NCBI RefSeq assembly: GCF_965279675.1
Contig: NZ_CBDIIJ010000002.1
Span: forward strand, 2,790,001 to 2,854,000
Length of the DNA: 64,000 nt
DNA from: Mucisphaera sp965279675
Lineage (GTDB): Bacteria > Planctomycetota > Phycisphaerae > Phycisphaerales > Phycisphaeraceae
Direction of reading: 5' to 3'
Each line of letters begins with the position of its first letter. Position 1 is the first letter of the stretch. Below the pieces are notes generated by a model. It was not told where the DNA came from, did no database searches, and saw only the letters and a program-made list of their open reading frames with translations. Both the position numbers and the translations under genes were made by a program. This document shows positions 33,270-41,011 of this stretch, in pieces.

Positions 33270-34184
33270 CTAGCATCGGCTCGTGCGTGCGATCGAAAAC
33301 AGGATGCCAAGGCTTAGCAAGGCGAGTGTTGGTTCGGGGATGGTGGAGTTGCTGTAGTTGCTGGCTAAGAGGGAGAGGTCGATGAGGTCGACGAAGGCGT
33401 CGCCGTTGATGTCGCCGTCGGCGTAGCCGCCGGGCTGTTGGAAGTTGGCGGCGAGGATGGAGAGGTCGTCCATGCCGACGGTGCGGTCGAAGTTGATGTC
33501 GGCGAAGACGTGGTTGTTGATCTGCAGGGCGCCGAGCACGTCGGCGTCGGTGATCTCACCGTCTTGATCTACATCGGCGTCGAAGGGGAAGGCGAGGCTT
33601 CCGCGGAGGGCGTAGATGGTGTCGATATCGGCTTGGTTGAAGGTGAAATCGGCGTTAGCGTCGCCGGTTGGGGATGGGATGACCAGAGTAAAACCGTCAA
33701 AGATCACATTGTTGGCATTCTCGCCAACACCGCCTTGTACAAATAGATCGAATTGGCTTGTGCTGTCACGGACAACGACCTGTGCTAGAGGAAAGGGCGT
33801 TGACTGATTCTCTGAAAAGGCGAAGGTGGCGAGCAGCTGGGTGTCAGTTTCGCCGGTCTCTCCGTCTACGAGGAGCGAAGGGCGGTCGAAAAGGAAGTAT
33901 GTATCAGTTTCCTTGGTCTCGGGGACAAACTGGAAGATACCGTCATCGGCGAAAAGCCCTCGTTGCCCAAAGCGGATTTCCTGGTTGAGTTCCCCGCGGA
34001 TGGCCTGGATATCGATCTTCATTGCGTTGAACTCGCCGTCGCCGACGAGAGCCAGGGTGTAGGTGGTGAAGCCTAGGAGTCCGGGGGTTGGCTTCGATCG
34101 GATTTCGACCTCGAGTGCGAGGCTCCTACTGGTCAGAGAGAGCGTGGCGATCGCGGCGGTAGCAAGCGTGGTAGCGGTGCGCAT
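33270..34184 (-). CDS. Secreted dockerin/PEP-CTERM protein, paralog of the 36840 protein
   Basis: A 304-residue protein starting at ATG 34184 with a GGAGGG ribosome-binding site. After a signal peptide (MRTATTLATAAIATLSLTSR) comes a beta-rich domain (LEVEIRSKPTPGLLGFTTYT, GLFADDGIFQFVP, YFLFDRPSLLVDGETGETDT). It resembles the protein at 36840 over its whole length. Then come EF-hand-like loops (GDANADFTFNQADIDTIYAL, DVDQDGEITDADVLGAL, DINFDRTVGMDDLSILAANF, GDINGDAFVDLIDLSLLASN) and a PEP-CTERM tail (IPEPTLALLSLGILFSIART). It is likely surface-attached or released by an exosortase. The domain's ligand is unknown. Confidence 0.88.
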   Translation of the reverse strand: MRTATTLATAAIATLSLTSRSLALEVEIRSKPTPGLLGFTTYTLALVGDGEFNAMKIDIQAIRGELNQEIRFGQRGLFADDGIFQFVPETKETDTYFLFDRPSLLVDGETGETDTQLLATFAFSENQSTPFPLAQVVVRDSTSQFDLFVQGGVGENANNVIFDGFTLVIPSPTGDANADFTFNQADIDTIYALRGSLAFPFDADVDQDGEITDADVLGALQINNHVFADINFDRTVGMDDLSILAANFQQPGGYADGDINGDAFVDLIDLSLLASNYSNSTIPEPTLALLSLGILFSIARTSRC

Positions 34185-34436
34185 GGGCTTCCCTCCGGTT
34201 TTCGGACAGATCGTTCCTGTGAGTAGTGTAACTCGGTGGGTACTTGGCTCCAAGGGGAACCATTGGGCTGATGAGAGGTCTGCTGGCTGATGGAGGCGTT
34301 GATATGTGGTTCTGCGGCCCCTTCGCGGCACTCCTTCGGCGGATATACCACCGGTCCACAGCTACCCAAGATGGTTGGAGGTCGAGCACGCCCCTGAAGG
34401 GGCGCGGCACTCGGATGTACGTCGGCTCCATCGAGC

Positions 34437-36161
34437 CTATTGCGTGCGGCGAAGCGTCATCAGTGTGGCCAGTCCGAGCAGAGTGGCGGCGGTGGGTTCG
34501 GGGATGGTGGCTGATTGGCCGAAATGGGTGGCGAGGGTGGAGAGATCGATGAGGTCGACTTCGTTGACGCCGTTGAAGCTGCCGGCGGCCCAGCCGGCGG
34601 TGGTGCCGAAGTTGGTGGCGAGGAGGGAGAGGTCGATCAGGTCGACGGTGCCGTCGAGGTTGGCGTCGCCCGGGAGGCTGTTTAGTTGGGTGGTGAGGAG
34701 GAGGTCGATGTCGGCCTGGGTGACGGAGCTGTCGTTGTTGAGGTCGGCGAAGTCGAGGAAGTCGGTGGAGCCGAGTTGGGCGTAGAGCTCGTCGATGTCG
34801 TTGGCGTCGATGAGGCCGTCGACGTTGACATCGAAGTCGGCGGCGACATCGGGATTGAAGCGGAGGCGGAGTTCGGCGGTGGGGTGATCGAAGACAAGGT
34901 CGTCGAAGGCGCCGGCTCGGACGTCGCCGATGCTGAAGGGCTCGGAGATGGCGATGGAACCTACGAGGTAGTTCATGCCGAGGATGCCCTCGAGGGTGAC
35001 TGCGTCCTGGGTGATAGGGTCGAGGACGGTGATGTCGCCAACGAGGACGGGGGCGTTGATGAACTTGAGGTGTTTGGGATCGTCGGGGTTGGCCTGATCG
35101 CCTTCGGCGACGGGGATGATGAGTTCATTGAGGAAGAGACCGGCGAGCTGGGTGGTTCCGCCGATGCCGCCGATGGAGAGCCGGAACTGGTTGGGGGCTT
35201 CGACGCCATCGGCTAGGAGGGTGGGGACGGCGGCGTTGGGGTCGTAGCTGATGCCTAGGGTGGAGGCGACGGCTTCGGAGAGGATGGAGGCGGCGGCGCC
35301 GGTGTCGAAGAGCCAGCTGTTGGTGGAGGCGTTGCCGTTGTGTCGGATGGTGATGCCTGCGGGGGCGTCGGGCGGGATGGGGGTGCCGTTGAGGGCGGCG
35401 AGGGGATCGGGGCCGACGAAGGGGTTGCCGTTGAGGGTGGGTGCGGGTGAGCCGAGGGGATCGACCTGGGTGAAGCGTTCGAAGTCGGCGTAGGTCATGC
35501 GGACGGTGCGCTGGGTTTTGATGGCGTTGGGTTCGGGGTCGCCGTAGTTGTAGACCTGGGTCTCGATGGTGCCGAGGATGTTGTTGACGGGGCGGGCGTC
35601 CATGTGGACGGATTTGTTCTGGAAGAGGGGCATGCCGAAGACATCGAGGCCGGATAGGAGCGGGTTGTCGAGGGCGCCGAGCGGGCCGATCTGGGTGCGG
35701 ATGGGTCCGAAGGATTGGGTGTAGGTGGCGTTGTAGGAGGCGGGGTTGTCGATGTCGGCGGCGGGGGTGAAGGGGGCGAGGTCGATGAAGACTTCTTCGG
35801 AGACGTTGAAGGCGCTGGAGCCGCCGACGCCGACGTCTTCGAAGATGACGTTGCCGCCGGTGGTGGCCTGCTGGCGTGGGAGGTTGAGGACGTTGGCGGT
35901 TTCCTGGCTGACGAGGACGCCTGAGGCTCCGGTGTCGTAGAAGGCCTGGATGTTGAAGGTGGTGGCGGGGTTGCCGAAGATGTCTTCGGAGGTGCCAGAG
36001 AGGGGCGTGGTGGTGCCTGGGAGGCGGATGGCTGCGTTGATGCGGGGCTGGTCGAGGGAGGCGTTCTGGACGCCCTGGATCTCGATGGCGAGGGCTGACG
36101 AGGCGGGGAGGGCCAGTGCGAGGGCTGTGAAGATGGGCGGGATGTGGCGGGGTTTGGACAT
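34437..36161 (-). CDS. Secreted two-lobed retropepsin-like aspartic protease with dockerin repeats and PEP-CTERM
   Basis: A 574-residue exported protein. Two catalytic motifs are visible: AFYDTGASGVLV near residue 76 and WLFDTGAAASILS near residue 286. Each lobe also has a downstream Gly motif (LDVFGMPLF; EGILGMNYLVG). Retropepsin-type enzymes normally work as dimers of single lobes, so this chain appears to be an internal duplication acting like pepsin. The C-terminal third carries Ca2+-loop repeats (DVNVDGLIDANDIDELYAQL, PGDANLDGTVDLIDLSLLAT, GSFNGVNEVDLIDLSTLATH) and the tail IPEPTAATLLGLATLMTLRR. Substrate and activity are unproven. Confidence 0.85.
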   Translation of the reverse strand: MSKPRHIPPIFTALALALPASSALAIEIQGVQNASLDQPRINAAIRLPGTTTPLSGTSEDIFGNPATTFNIQAFYDTGASGVLVSQETANVLNLPRQQATTGGNVIFEDVGVGGSSAFNVSEEVFIDLAPFTPAADIDNPASYNATYTQSFGPIRTQIGPLGALDNPLLSGLDVFGMPLFQNKSVHMDARPVNNILGTIETQVYNYGDPEPNAIKTQRTVRMTYADFERFTQVDPLGSPAPTLNGNPFVGPDPLAALNGTPIPPDAPAGITIRHNGNASTNSWLFDTGAAASILSEAVASTLGISYDPNAAVPTLLADGVEAPNQFRLSIGGIGGTTQLAGLFLNELIIPVAEGDQANPDDPKHLKFINAPVLVGDITVLDPITQDAVTLEGILGMNYLVGSIAISEPFSIGDVRAGAFDDLVFDHPTAELRLRFNPDVAADFDVNVDGLIDANDIDELYAQLGSTDFLDFADLNNDSSVTQADIDLLLTTQLNSLPGDANLDGTVDLIDLSLLATNFGTTAGWAAGSFNGVNEVDLIDLSTLATHFGQSATIPEPTAATLLGLATLMTLRRTQ

Positions 36162-36273
36162 GGTTTAAGTAGACCCTTTGGATGGGGTTGGGGCCAGTTG
36201 AGGGCGGGTGTTGTTTGGCTCAAACCGGGCCGACACGGCCTGGCTCACCGGTGGATGGCGGACGGGGGATCGG

Positions 36274-36651
36274 TTAGTCGGTGAGGGTTTGTTTGTGGCG
36301 TTCGCCGGGTTGGCGGAAGGCTTCGAGGGCGGAGGCGATGCTGGGGAAGTTCTGGGTGGTGTAGACGAGGGTGGAGTCGCCTATCTGGATGCGGTCGCGG
36401 TCGGTGAGGACGGCTTCGATGTCGCCTTGGAGGGGTGTTCCGGCGACGGTGCTGCCGTGGCGGGAGCCGAGGTCTTTGGCGAGCCAGTCGCCTGTGTCGG
36501 TGTCGAGTCGGAGGCGGAGGTGCTTGCGGGAGACTCTTTGGTCGAGGACCTGGAGGGGGAGGGATTCGTCCCGGCCGATGACGACGGTGCCGTCCTTGAG
36601 CGGGAGATATTTGCGTTGGTCGGGTCCGTGCAGGAGCACGAGTGATGCCAT
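36274..36651 (-). CDS. FHA-domain protein
   Basis: A 125-residue protein that is almost entirely one forkhead-associated domain: VVIGRDESLPLQVLDQRVSR KHLRLRLD followed by AKDLGSRHGSTVAGTPLQGD. The conserved Gly, Arg, Ser, His and Asn/Ser positions for phosphothreonine binding are kept (GRD, SRKH), while the usual NG is HGS. FHA proteins dock to Thr-phosphorylated partners, often Ser/Thr kinase targets. No kinase lies in the window. The short C-terminal helix (IASALEAFRQPGERHKQ) may be a partner-binding tail. Start ATG 36651. Confidence 0.88.
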   Translation of the reverse strand: MASLVLLHGPDQRKYLPLKDGTVVIGRDESLPLQVLDQRVSRKHLRLRLDTDTGDWLAKDLGSRHGSTVAGTPLQGDIEAVLTDRDRIQIGDSTLVYTTQNFPSIASALEAFRQPGERHKQTLTD

Positions 36652-36750
36652 GGGTTGCCTCTCCCTTTGGGGTGTCCCTCGGGCATCAGTATAGGGGATG
36701 GCTGCCGGAGGCTGTTGTGGCTGCGGTACTCTGATGCGGTGAGGGCCATC

Positions 36751-36785
36751 AAAAAAAAACAGGCTCGCCCTTTCGGGCGAGCCTG
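36751..36785 (-). terminator. Terminator of the 36840 gene
   Basis: An 11-bp stem (36760-36770 with 36775-36785), loop TTTC, and an A-run at 36751-36759 that gives the T-run on the minus strand. It lies about 55 bp past the stop. Confidence 0.9.
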
Positions 36786-36839
36786 CTTGAAGTCAAACTT
36801 GTTGCTCAGCTGGGCTGAGCGTTCCGTGTGTTGCCTGGA

Positions 36840-37388
36840 TTAGGCGCGACGACGGAGAGCGGCGAGGCCACCGAGGGCCAGCAGAGCGGCCGAGGCGGGC
36901 TCGGGGATGGGGATCACGCCGTCGAAGATGACGGTGTTGGCATCGTCGCCGACACCACCCTGCACGAGGACGTTGGCCGAGTCACCGTCCTGAAGGACGA
37001 CCTGAGCCAGGGGGAACGGACCGGACTGGTTGTCCGAGTAAGCGAAGGTGGCGAGGATGCCGTTGGCACTTTCGCCGAACTCGCCATCAACCAGGAGGGC
37101 CGGACGATCGAACAGGAAGTAGCTGTCGGTGTCGGCGGTCGCGGGGACGAAGGCGAAGAGGCCGTCGTCAGCGAACAGGCCGATCTGACCGAAGGCAGAT
37201 TCCTGGTTCAGGGGACCTTCGATGGAGACGAGGGCGGCGTTGAATTCGCCATCGCCGACGAGGGTCAGGGTGTAGGTGGTGTAGCCAGCCAGGCCGGTCG
37301 TGGGGGCCGAGGTGACTTCGAGGCTCAGGGCCGAAGCCGAGGTGGCGGCGGCGAGAGCAACGGTAAGAGCGGTCGCGGTCTTGAACAT
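36840..37388 (-). CDS. Small secreted PEP-CTERM protein
   Basis: A 182-residue protein from ATG 37388 with a ribosome-binding site (AAAGGAG). The signal peptide is MFKTATALTVALAAATSASA. One beta-rich domain follows (LEVTSAPTTGLAGYTTYTLT, IGLFADDGLFAFVPATADTD, SYFLFDRPALLVDGEFGESA, NVLVQGGVGDDANTVIFDGV), and then the tail IPEPASAALLALGGLAALRR. It is a shorter paralog of the 33270 protein, lacking the dockerin loops. It has a clear promoter with a perfect palindrome between its -35 and -10 (37437-37464) and a strong terminator, so it may be a regulated, highly expressed product. Confidence 0.88.
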   Translation of the reverse strand: MFKTATALTVALAAATSASALSLEVTSAPTTGLAGYTTYTLTLVGDGEFNAALVSIEGPLNQESAFGQIGLFADDGLFAFVPATADTDSYFLFDRPALLVDGEFGESANGILATFAYSDNQSGPFPLAQVVLQDGDSANVLVQGGVGDDANTVIFDGVIPIPEPASAALLALGGLAALRRRA

Positions 37389-37436
37389 CTCTAATTTCTC
37401 CTTTAAGAGATCGGAAAAAGGTGTGCGAGCTTCAGA

Positions 37437-37464
37437 AGCATACACCAACTGTTGGTGGATGCAA
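37437..37464 (-). promoter_or_regulatory. Promoter with palindromic operator in the spacer
   Basis: On the minus strand TTGCAT (37464-37459) and TATGCT (37442-37437) lie 16 bp apart. The spacer is filled by CACCAACAGTTGGTG, a 7-bp perfect inverted repeat around one base (37443-37457). A protein bound there could block or remodel the promoter. Confidence 0.6.
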
Positions 37465-37474
37465 ACATTAAATC

Positions 37475-39280
37475 TTAGTTACGCGAACGACGAAGGGCTG
37501 CGAGGCCGCCGAGGGAGAGCAGTGCCAAGGAGGCGGGCTCGGGGACGGCGGCGGTGAAGCCGAAGTTGGTGGCGAGGGTGGAGAGGTCGATGAGGTCGAC
37601 GGTTCCGTCACCGTTAAAGTCGCCACCGGCCCAGCCGCCGTCACTGCTGAAGTTGGAAGCCAGGTTAGATAGGTCGATTAGGTCAACTGCGCCGTCGAGG
37701 TTGGTGTCGCCGAAGGCGGTGTCGAGGACTTCTTCGATGAGGAAGGTGACGTCGACCATATCGAGGACGAACTGCTCGGACTCGCCTTCAGCCACGGGCA
37801 CGCCGGTGAGCTCGGACTCGTAGACGCGGACCATGTCGAACTTGAGCCAGCGGTGGTAGTCCGAGGTGTTGTCGAACGGGTTGTAGGCGGTGCTACCGGT
37901 GGGGTTGGTGGCGATTTCTGCGAAGAGCAGGTCGATATCGGCACCGGTGGTGGTTCCATCGCCATCGATGTCGCCGTAGTGCTCCTTGGGGTTCCACTCA
38001 GGAGCCGAGGCTGCGACTTCGAGGACTGCGTTGTCGAGGATGGCGAAGTTACCACCTTCGGGGGAAACGGCCAGCGAGGAGAACTGGTCGAGGAAGGCGA
38101 CCATGGGGACACCGGAGGCCGAGGAGGACTGATCGGTGCCGTTCTGGGTGACGTAGGTAGCGGCGTCTTCGAGGTAGAGGACGACGACGCCGTCGATGGT
38201 GTAGGTCAGGTCGCCACCGACGTAGTAGATGGCGTGCTCGTTCCAGCCGCCGTCGGGAGCTTCATCGGGGGTGCCGTTGATGCCCATGAAGCCGCCGGGG
38301 ACAGCTGCCCCGTCGACGACGTCGCCGGAGTAGGTCATGCCGGCACCGGGGGCACCGCCGCCCACGACGCCGGGGTCGGCCGAGCCGGCACCGGTGCGGG
38401 GGAAGTTGTTGAGGTAGTACCAGGAGTTACCGTGGTCGGCGGGAGCCGCGCTGTCGCGGAGGCCCTGGACGCCGGCGTTGGGAAGGGCGGGGGGATCGAT
38501 GAAGGTGCCGGGGTTTTCCGGGTCTTCGATCTGGGCCGTGATGTTGGGGTTATCCGGGTAGAGGGTGCGGATGTCGACCTGGCCTTCGAGGAAGATGTCG
38601 ACGACGGCGAGGCCGGAGCGGTTTTCCTGGATGCGGTTGCCGTCGATATCGAACTCGTCGGCGTCACGCGGGATGATGGACTGGCCGCCGTACTCGGGTC
38701 GCCAGTCGCGGGAGGAGCCGGTGTCCGAGGTGATGATGAGGGCCTGACCCTGGCCGGCCTGGGTCGGGCTGCCGACCTGGTAATCGATCAGGTCGATGGC
38801 GTTCTCGGAATAGTTGATGCCTGCACCAGCGTGGTTGGTGGTGCCGCCGAGGCCGCCGGTGAAGCGAGTGTCGGCGCCGGACGCGTGGAGCAGGTCGAAC
38901 TTGAAGACGTAGTCGGGGTTGGCGGTGCCGGTACCGACGGCGGGAGCACCTGTGCCGAGGATGGCGGAGATGCGGGGGCCGTTGGGGAAGTTCGGATCGA
39001 ACTGGTCATCGTTCGCCGAGAGGAGGATACCGGTGGTCGAGCCGCCGCCGTTGGGCGAGGCGGGGAGCTGGTAGTTGAAGCCGTCGCCGGGCTCACCGAA
39101 GCGCTGGAAGTCGGAGTAATCGAGGTCGAAGATGGCGGTGCCGGTGCCGCCGGCGCTGGAGCCGCTGATGTGGGTCCAGTCGGAAGCGCTGTCGCTGAAG
39201 CTGTAAATCACCTGGGCGTTGGCCGTGGTGGTCGCCAGAGCGGCTCCGAGCAGGGTTGCGGTTGCGATTCTTGCGTTCAT
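37475..39280 (-). CDS. Large secreted dockerin/PEP-CTERM protein
   Basis: A 601-residue exported protein with a good ribosome-binding site (AGGAGAG). After the signal peptide (MNARIATATLLGAALATTTA) comes a beta-rich region of about 400 residues with LamG-like features at the end (YYVGGDLTYTIDGVVVLYLE, GNFAILDNAVLEVAASA). Two Ca2+-loop repeats with the VDLIDLS core follow (GDTNLDGAVDLIDLSNLASN, GDFNGDGTVDLIDLSTLATN), then the tail VPEPASLALLSLGGLAALRR. I assign no enzymatic role. It is probably a surface or matrix protein. It has the same module order as its neighbours. Confidence 0.85.
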   Translation of the reverse strand: MNARIATATLLGAALATTTANAQVIYSFSDSASDWTHISGSSAGGTGTAIFDLDYSDFQRFGEPGDGFNYQLPASPNGGGSTTGILLSANDDQFDPNFPNGPRISAILGTGAPAVGTGTANPDYVFKFDLLHASGADTRFTGGLGGTTNHAGAGINYSENAIDLIDYQVGSPTQAGQGQALIITSDTGSSRDWRPEYGGQSIIPRDADEFDIDGNRIQENRSGLAVVDIFLEGQVDIRTLYPDNPNITAQIEDPENPGTFIDPPALPNAGVQGLRDSAAPADHGNSWYYLNNFPRTGAGSADPGVVGGGAPGAGMTYSGDVVDGAAVPGGFMGINGTPDEAPDGGWNEHAIYYVGGDLTYTIDGVVVLYLEDAATYVTQNGTDQSSSASGVPMVAFLDQFSSLAVSPEGGNFAILDNAVLEVAASAPEWNPKEHYGDIDGDGTTTGADIDLLFAEIATNPTGSTAYNPFDNTSDYHRWLKFDMVRVYESELTGVPVAEGESEQFVLDMVDVTFLIEEVLDTAFGDTNLDGAVDLIDLSNLASNFSSDGGWAGGDFNGDGTVDLIDLSTLATNFGFTAAVPEPASLALLSLGGLAALRRSRN

Positions 39281-39799
39281 GATGCTATCTCTCCTAGAGG
39301 AACAAGGGACCAGATTGGGTCATTCGAAAGGCAGGCTTGGGCGATTGAGCATGGCGGCGTCGGGCGAAAGACCTTTGTGTGAGCCCGATGTTTTGAAACG
39401 TCGCCGATGCGTTTCTTTCTCCGCTTTTGAGACTTGGAAGTTATAGGACTCTTTCCCGTCCACGGGTAGTGTGCCCCAAGACTGAGGTTAAGTCAATGGG
39501 TGAGATCGATTGATTGCGGGTTTTTCCGGGGTGGTTGGATCGGTAAGGGTTTGTCGGGGCTTGTCTTTGGGGTGTTCTGCGGTGATTTGGGAAGCTAGGG
39601 GGTTTTGTGTTCGGTGTGATGCTGCCGGGTTTGCGTGTGGGGGGCGATCAAAGGGGTTGCGGAGCTTAAGTCTTATGCTTTTGGTTCATGTATTATGCTC
39701 GCCCGCCAGGGAGAGAAATTTTCGTGATTTCTCCTTTGCTTCGGGTGGTGCGGTCGGTTGACGATCTGTTTGGCCTCTTACATTTAAGGTTGAGTTTCC
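39281..39799. other. 519-bp divergent intergenic region
   Basis: Nothing codes here convincingly. The part next to the PEP-CTERM gene carries short inverted repeats (TCGGGC/GCCCGA near 39359-39387; GAAACG at 39395-39400 with CGTTTC at 39410-39415) that may form a leader structure. The half next to the dehydrogenase gene has a promoter-like TATTAT near 39690. Confidence 0.45.
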
Positions 39800-40936
39800 A
39801 TGACGCGTGTTCTTCTTTTGGGTGCTGGCAAGATTGGTACGGCGATCGCGACGTATCTAGTTGGGACAGGTGATTACGATGTGACGGTGGGGGACGTGAA
39901 TGAGAAGGCTCTGGCGAGGATTGAGGAGAAGACGGGGGCGTCGGTGCGGAAGCTGGACGTGACGGATTTTGATCAGCTGCTGGATGCGTTGTCGGGGCGT
40001 GATCTGGTGATCTCGGCGTTGTCGTACATGTTCAATCCGAAGGTGGCGGAGGCTGCGTTGAAGGCGGGGGCGAGCTACTTTGATCTGACGGAGGATGTGG
40101 AGACAACGCGTCGGGTGAAGGAGGTCTCGGAGCAGGCGAAGGAGGGGCAGATCTTCATGCCGCAGTGCGGTTTGGCACCGGGTTTTGTGGGGATCGTGGC
40201 GCATGATCTGGCGCAGCGGCTGGACACGATTGACAGCGTGCAGATGCGTGTGGGGGCGCTGCCGATGTATCCGACGAACATGCTGAAGTACAACCTGACC
40301 TGGTCGACGGATGGTCTGATCAACGAGTACTGCAATCCTTGTGAGGCGATTCACCGAGGCAAGAAGATCGAGGCTCTGGCGCTTGAGGGGTTGGAGCATT
40401 TTTCGGTGGATGGTGTGCGGTATGAGGCGTTTAATACGTCGGGTGGGTTGGGGACGCTTTGCGAGACGCTTGAGGGTAAGGTTCAGACGCTGAACTACAA
40501 GACGGTGCGTTATCTGGGGCACTGCGAGCTGGCGGACTTCCTTATTAATGAATTGCGGATGAACACGAAGCGTGATGTGCTCAAGTCGATTCTTGAGGAC
40601 GCGGTGCCGATGACGACGCAGGACGTGGTGATTGTGTTCTGCACGGCGACGGGGATGATTGACGGGCGGTACACGCAGGTGACGGATGCGCGGAAGATCT
40701 ACCACGGCGAGGTGGAGGGTGAGCACTGGAGTGCTATTCAGATCACGACGGCGGCGGGTATCTGTGCGGTGGTGGATCTGCACGCGACGGGCAAGCTGCC
40801 GAGCAAGGGTTTTGTGAGTCAGGAGCGGGTGTCGCTGAATGACTTCATCGCGAATCGTTTTGGTCAGTACTACGATTTTGTGGGTCACCCGACGGTGAAG
40901 GTGAAGCACGTTGAGGCTGTGATTGAGAACGACTGA
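39800..40936 (+). CDS. Saccharopine dehydrogenase family / lysine 6-dehydrogenase-like
   Basis: A 378-residue NAD(P)-dependent dehydrogenase. The nucleotide-binding fold is VLLLGAGKIGTAIATYLV (residues 4-21), with the domain-linking FDLTEDVETTRRV and QCGLAPGFVGIVAHDLAQRL. Later blocks (LTWSTDGLINEYCNPCEAIH, YKTVRYLGHCELADFLI) resemble lysine 6-dehydrogenase rather than classical saccharopine dehydrogenase. The following gene is an ALDH7-type aldehyde dehydrogenase, so the pair likely turns lysine into 2-aminoadipate via the semialdehyde. The gap is about 75 bp. The substrate call is inference. Confidence 0.85.
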   Translation: MTRVLLLGAGKIGTAIATYLVGTGDYDVTVGDVNEKALARIEEKTGASVRKLDVTDFDQLLDALSGRDLVISALSYMFNPKVAEAALKAGASYFDLTEDVETTRRVKEVSEQAKEGQIFMPQCGLAPGFVGIVAHDLAQRLDTIDSVQMRVGALPMYPTNMLKYNLTWSTDGLINEYCNPCEAIHRGKKIEALALEGLEHFSVDGVRYEAFNTSGGLGTLCETLEGKVQTLNYKTVRYLGHCELADFLINELRMNTKRDVLKSILEDAVPMTTQDVVIVFCTATGMIDGRYTQVTDARKIYHGEVEGEHWSAIQITTAAGICAVVDLHATGKLPSKGFVSQERVSLNDFIANRFGQYYDFVGHPTVKVKHVEAVIEND

Positions 40937-41011
40937 TTGTCTGGTTTGATCGGGTTTTGATTGATGGTTTAAGGCTGAGGCGGCGGTTCTCGGCAGATAA
41001 GGATTGTGGTT

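Noticed and set aside
37853..39382. 509-codon + strand open frame rich in Val, Gly, Asp and Glu
   Set aside because: It is the complement of the PEP-CTERM gene at 37475; no domain and low complexity.
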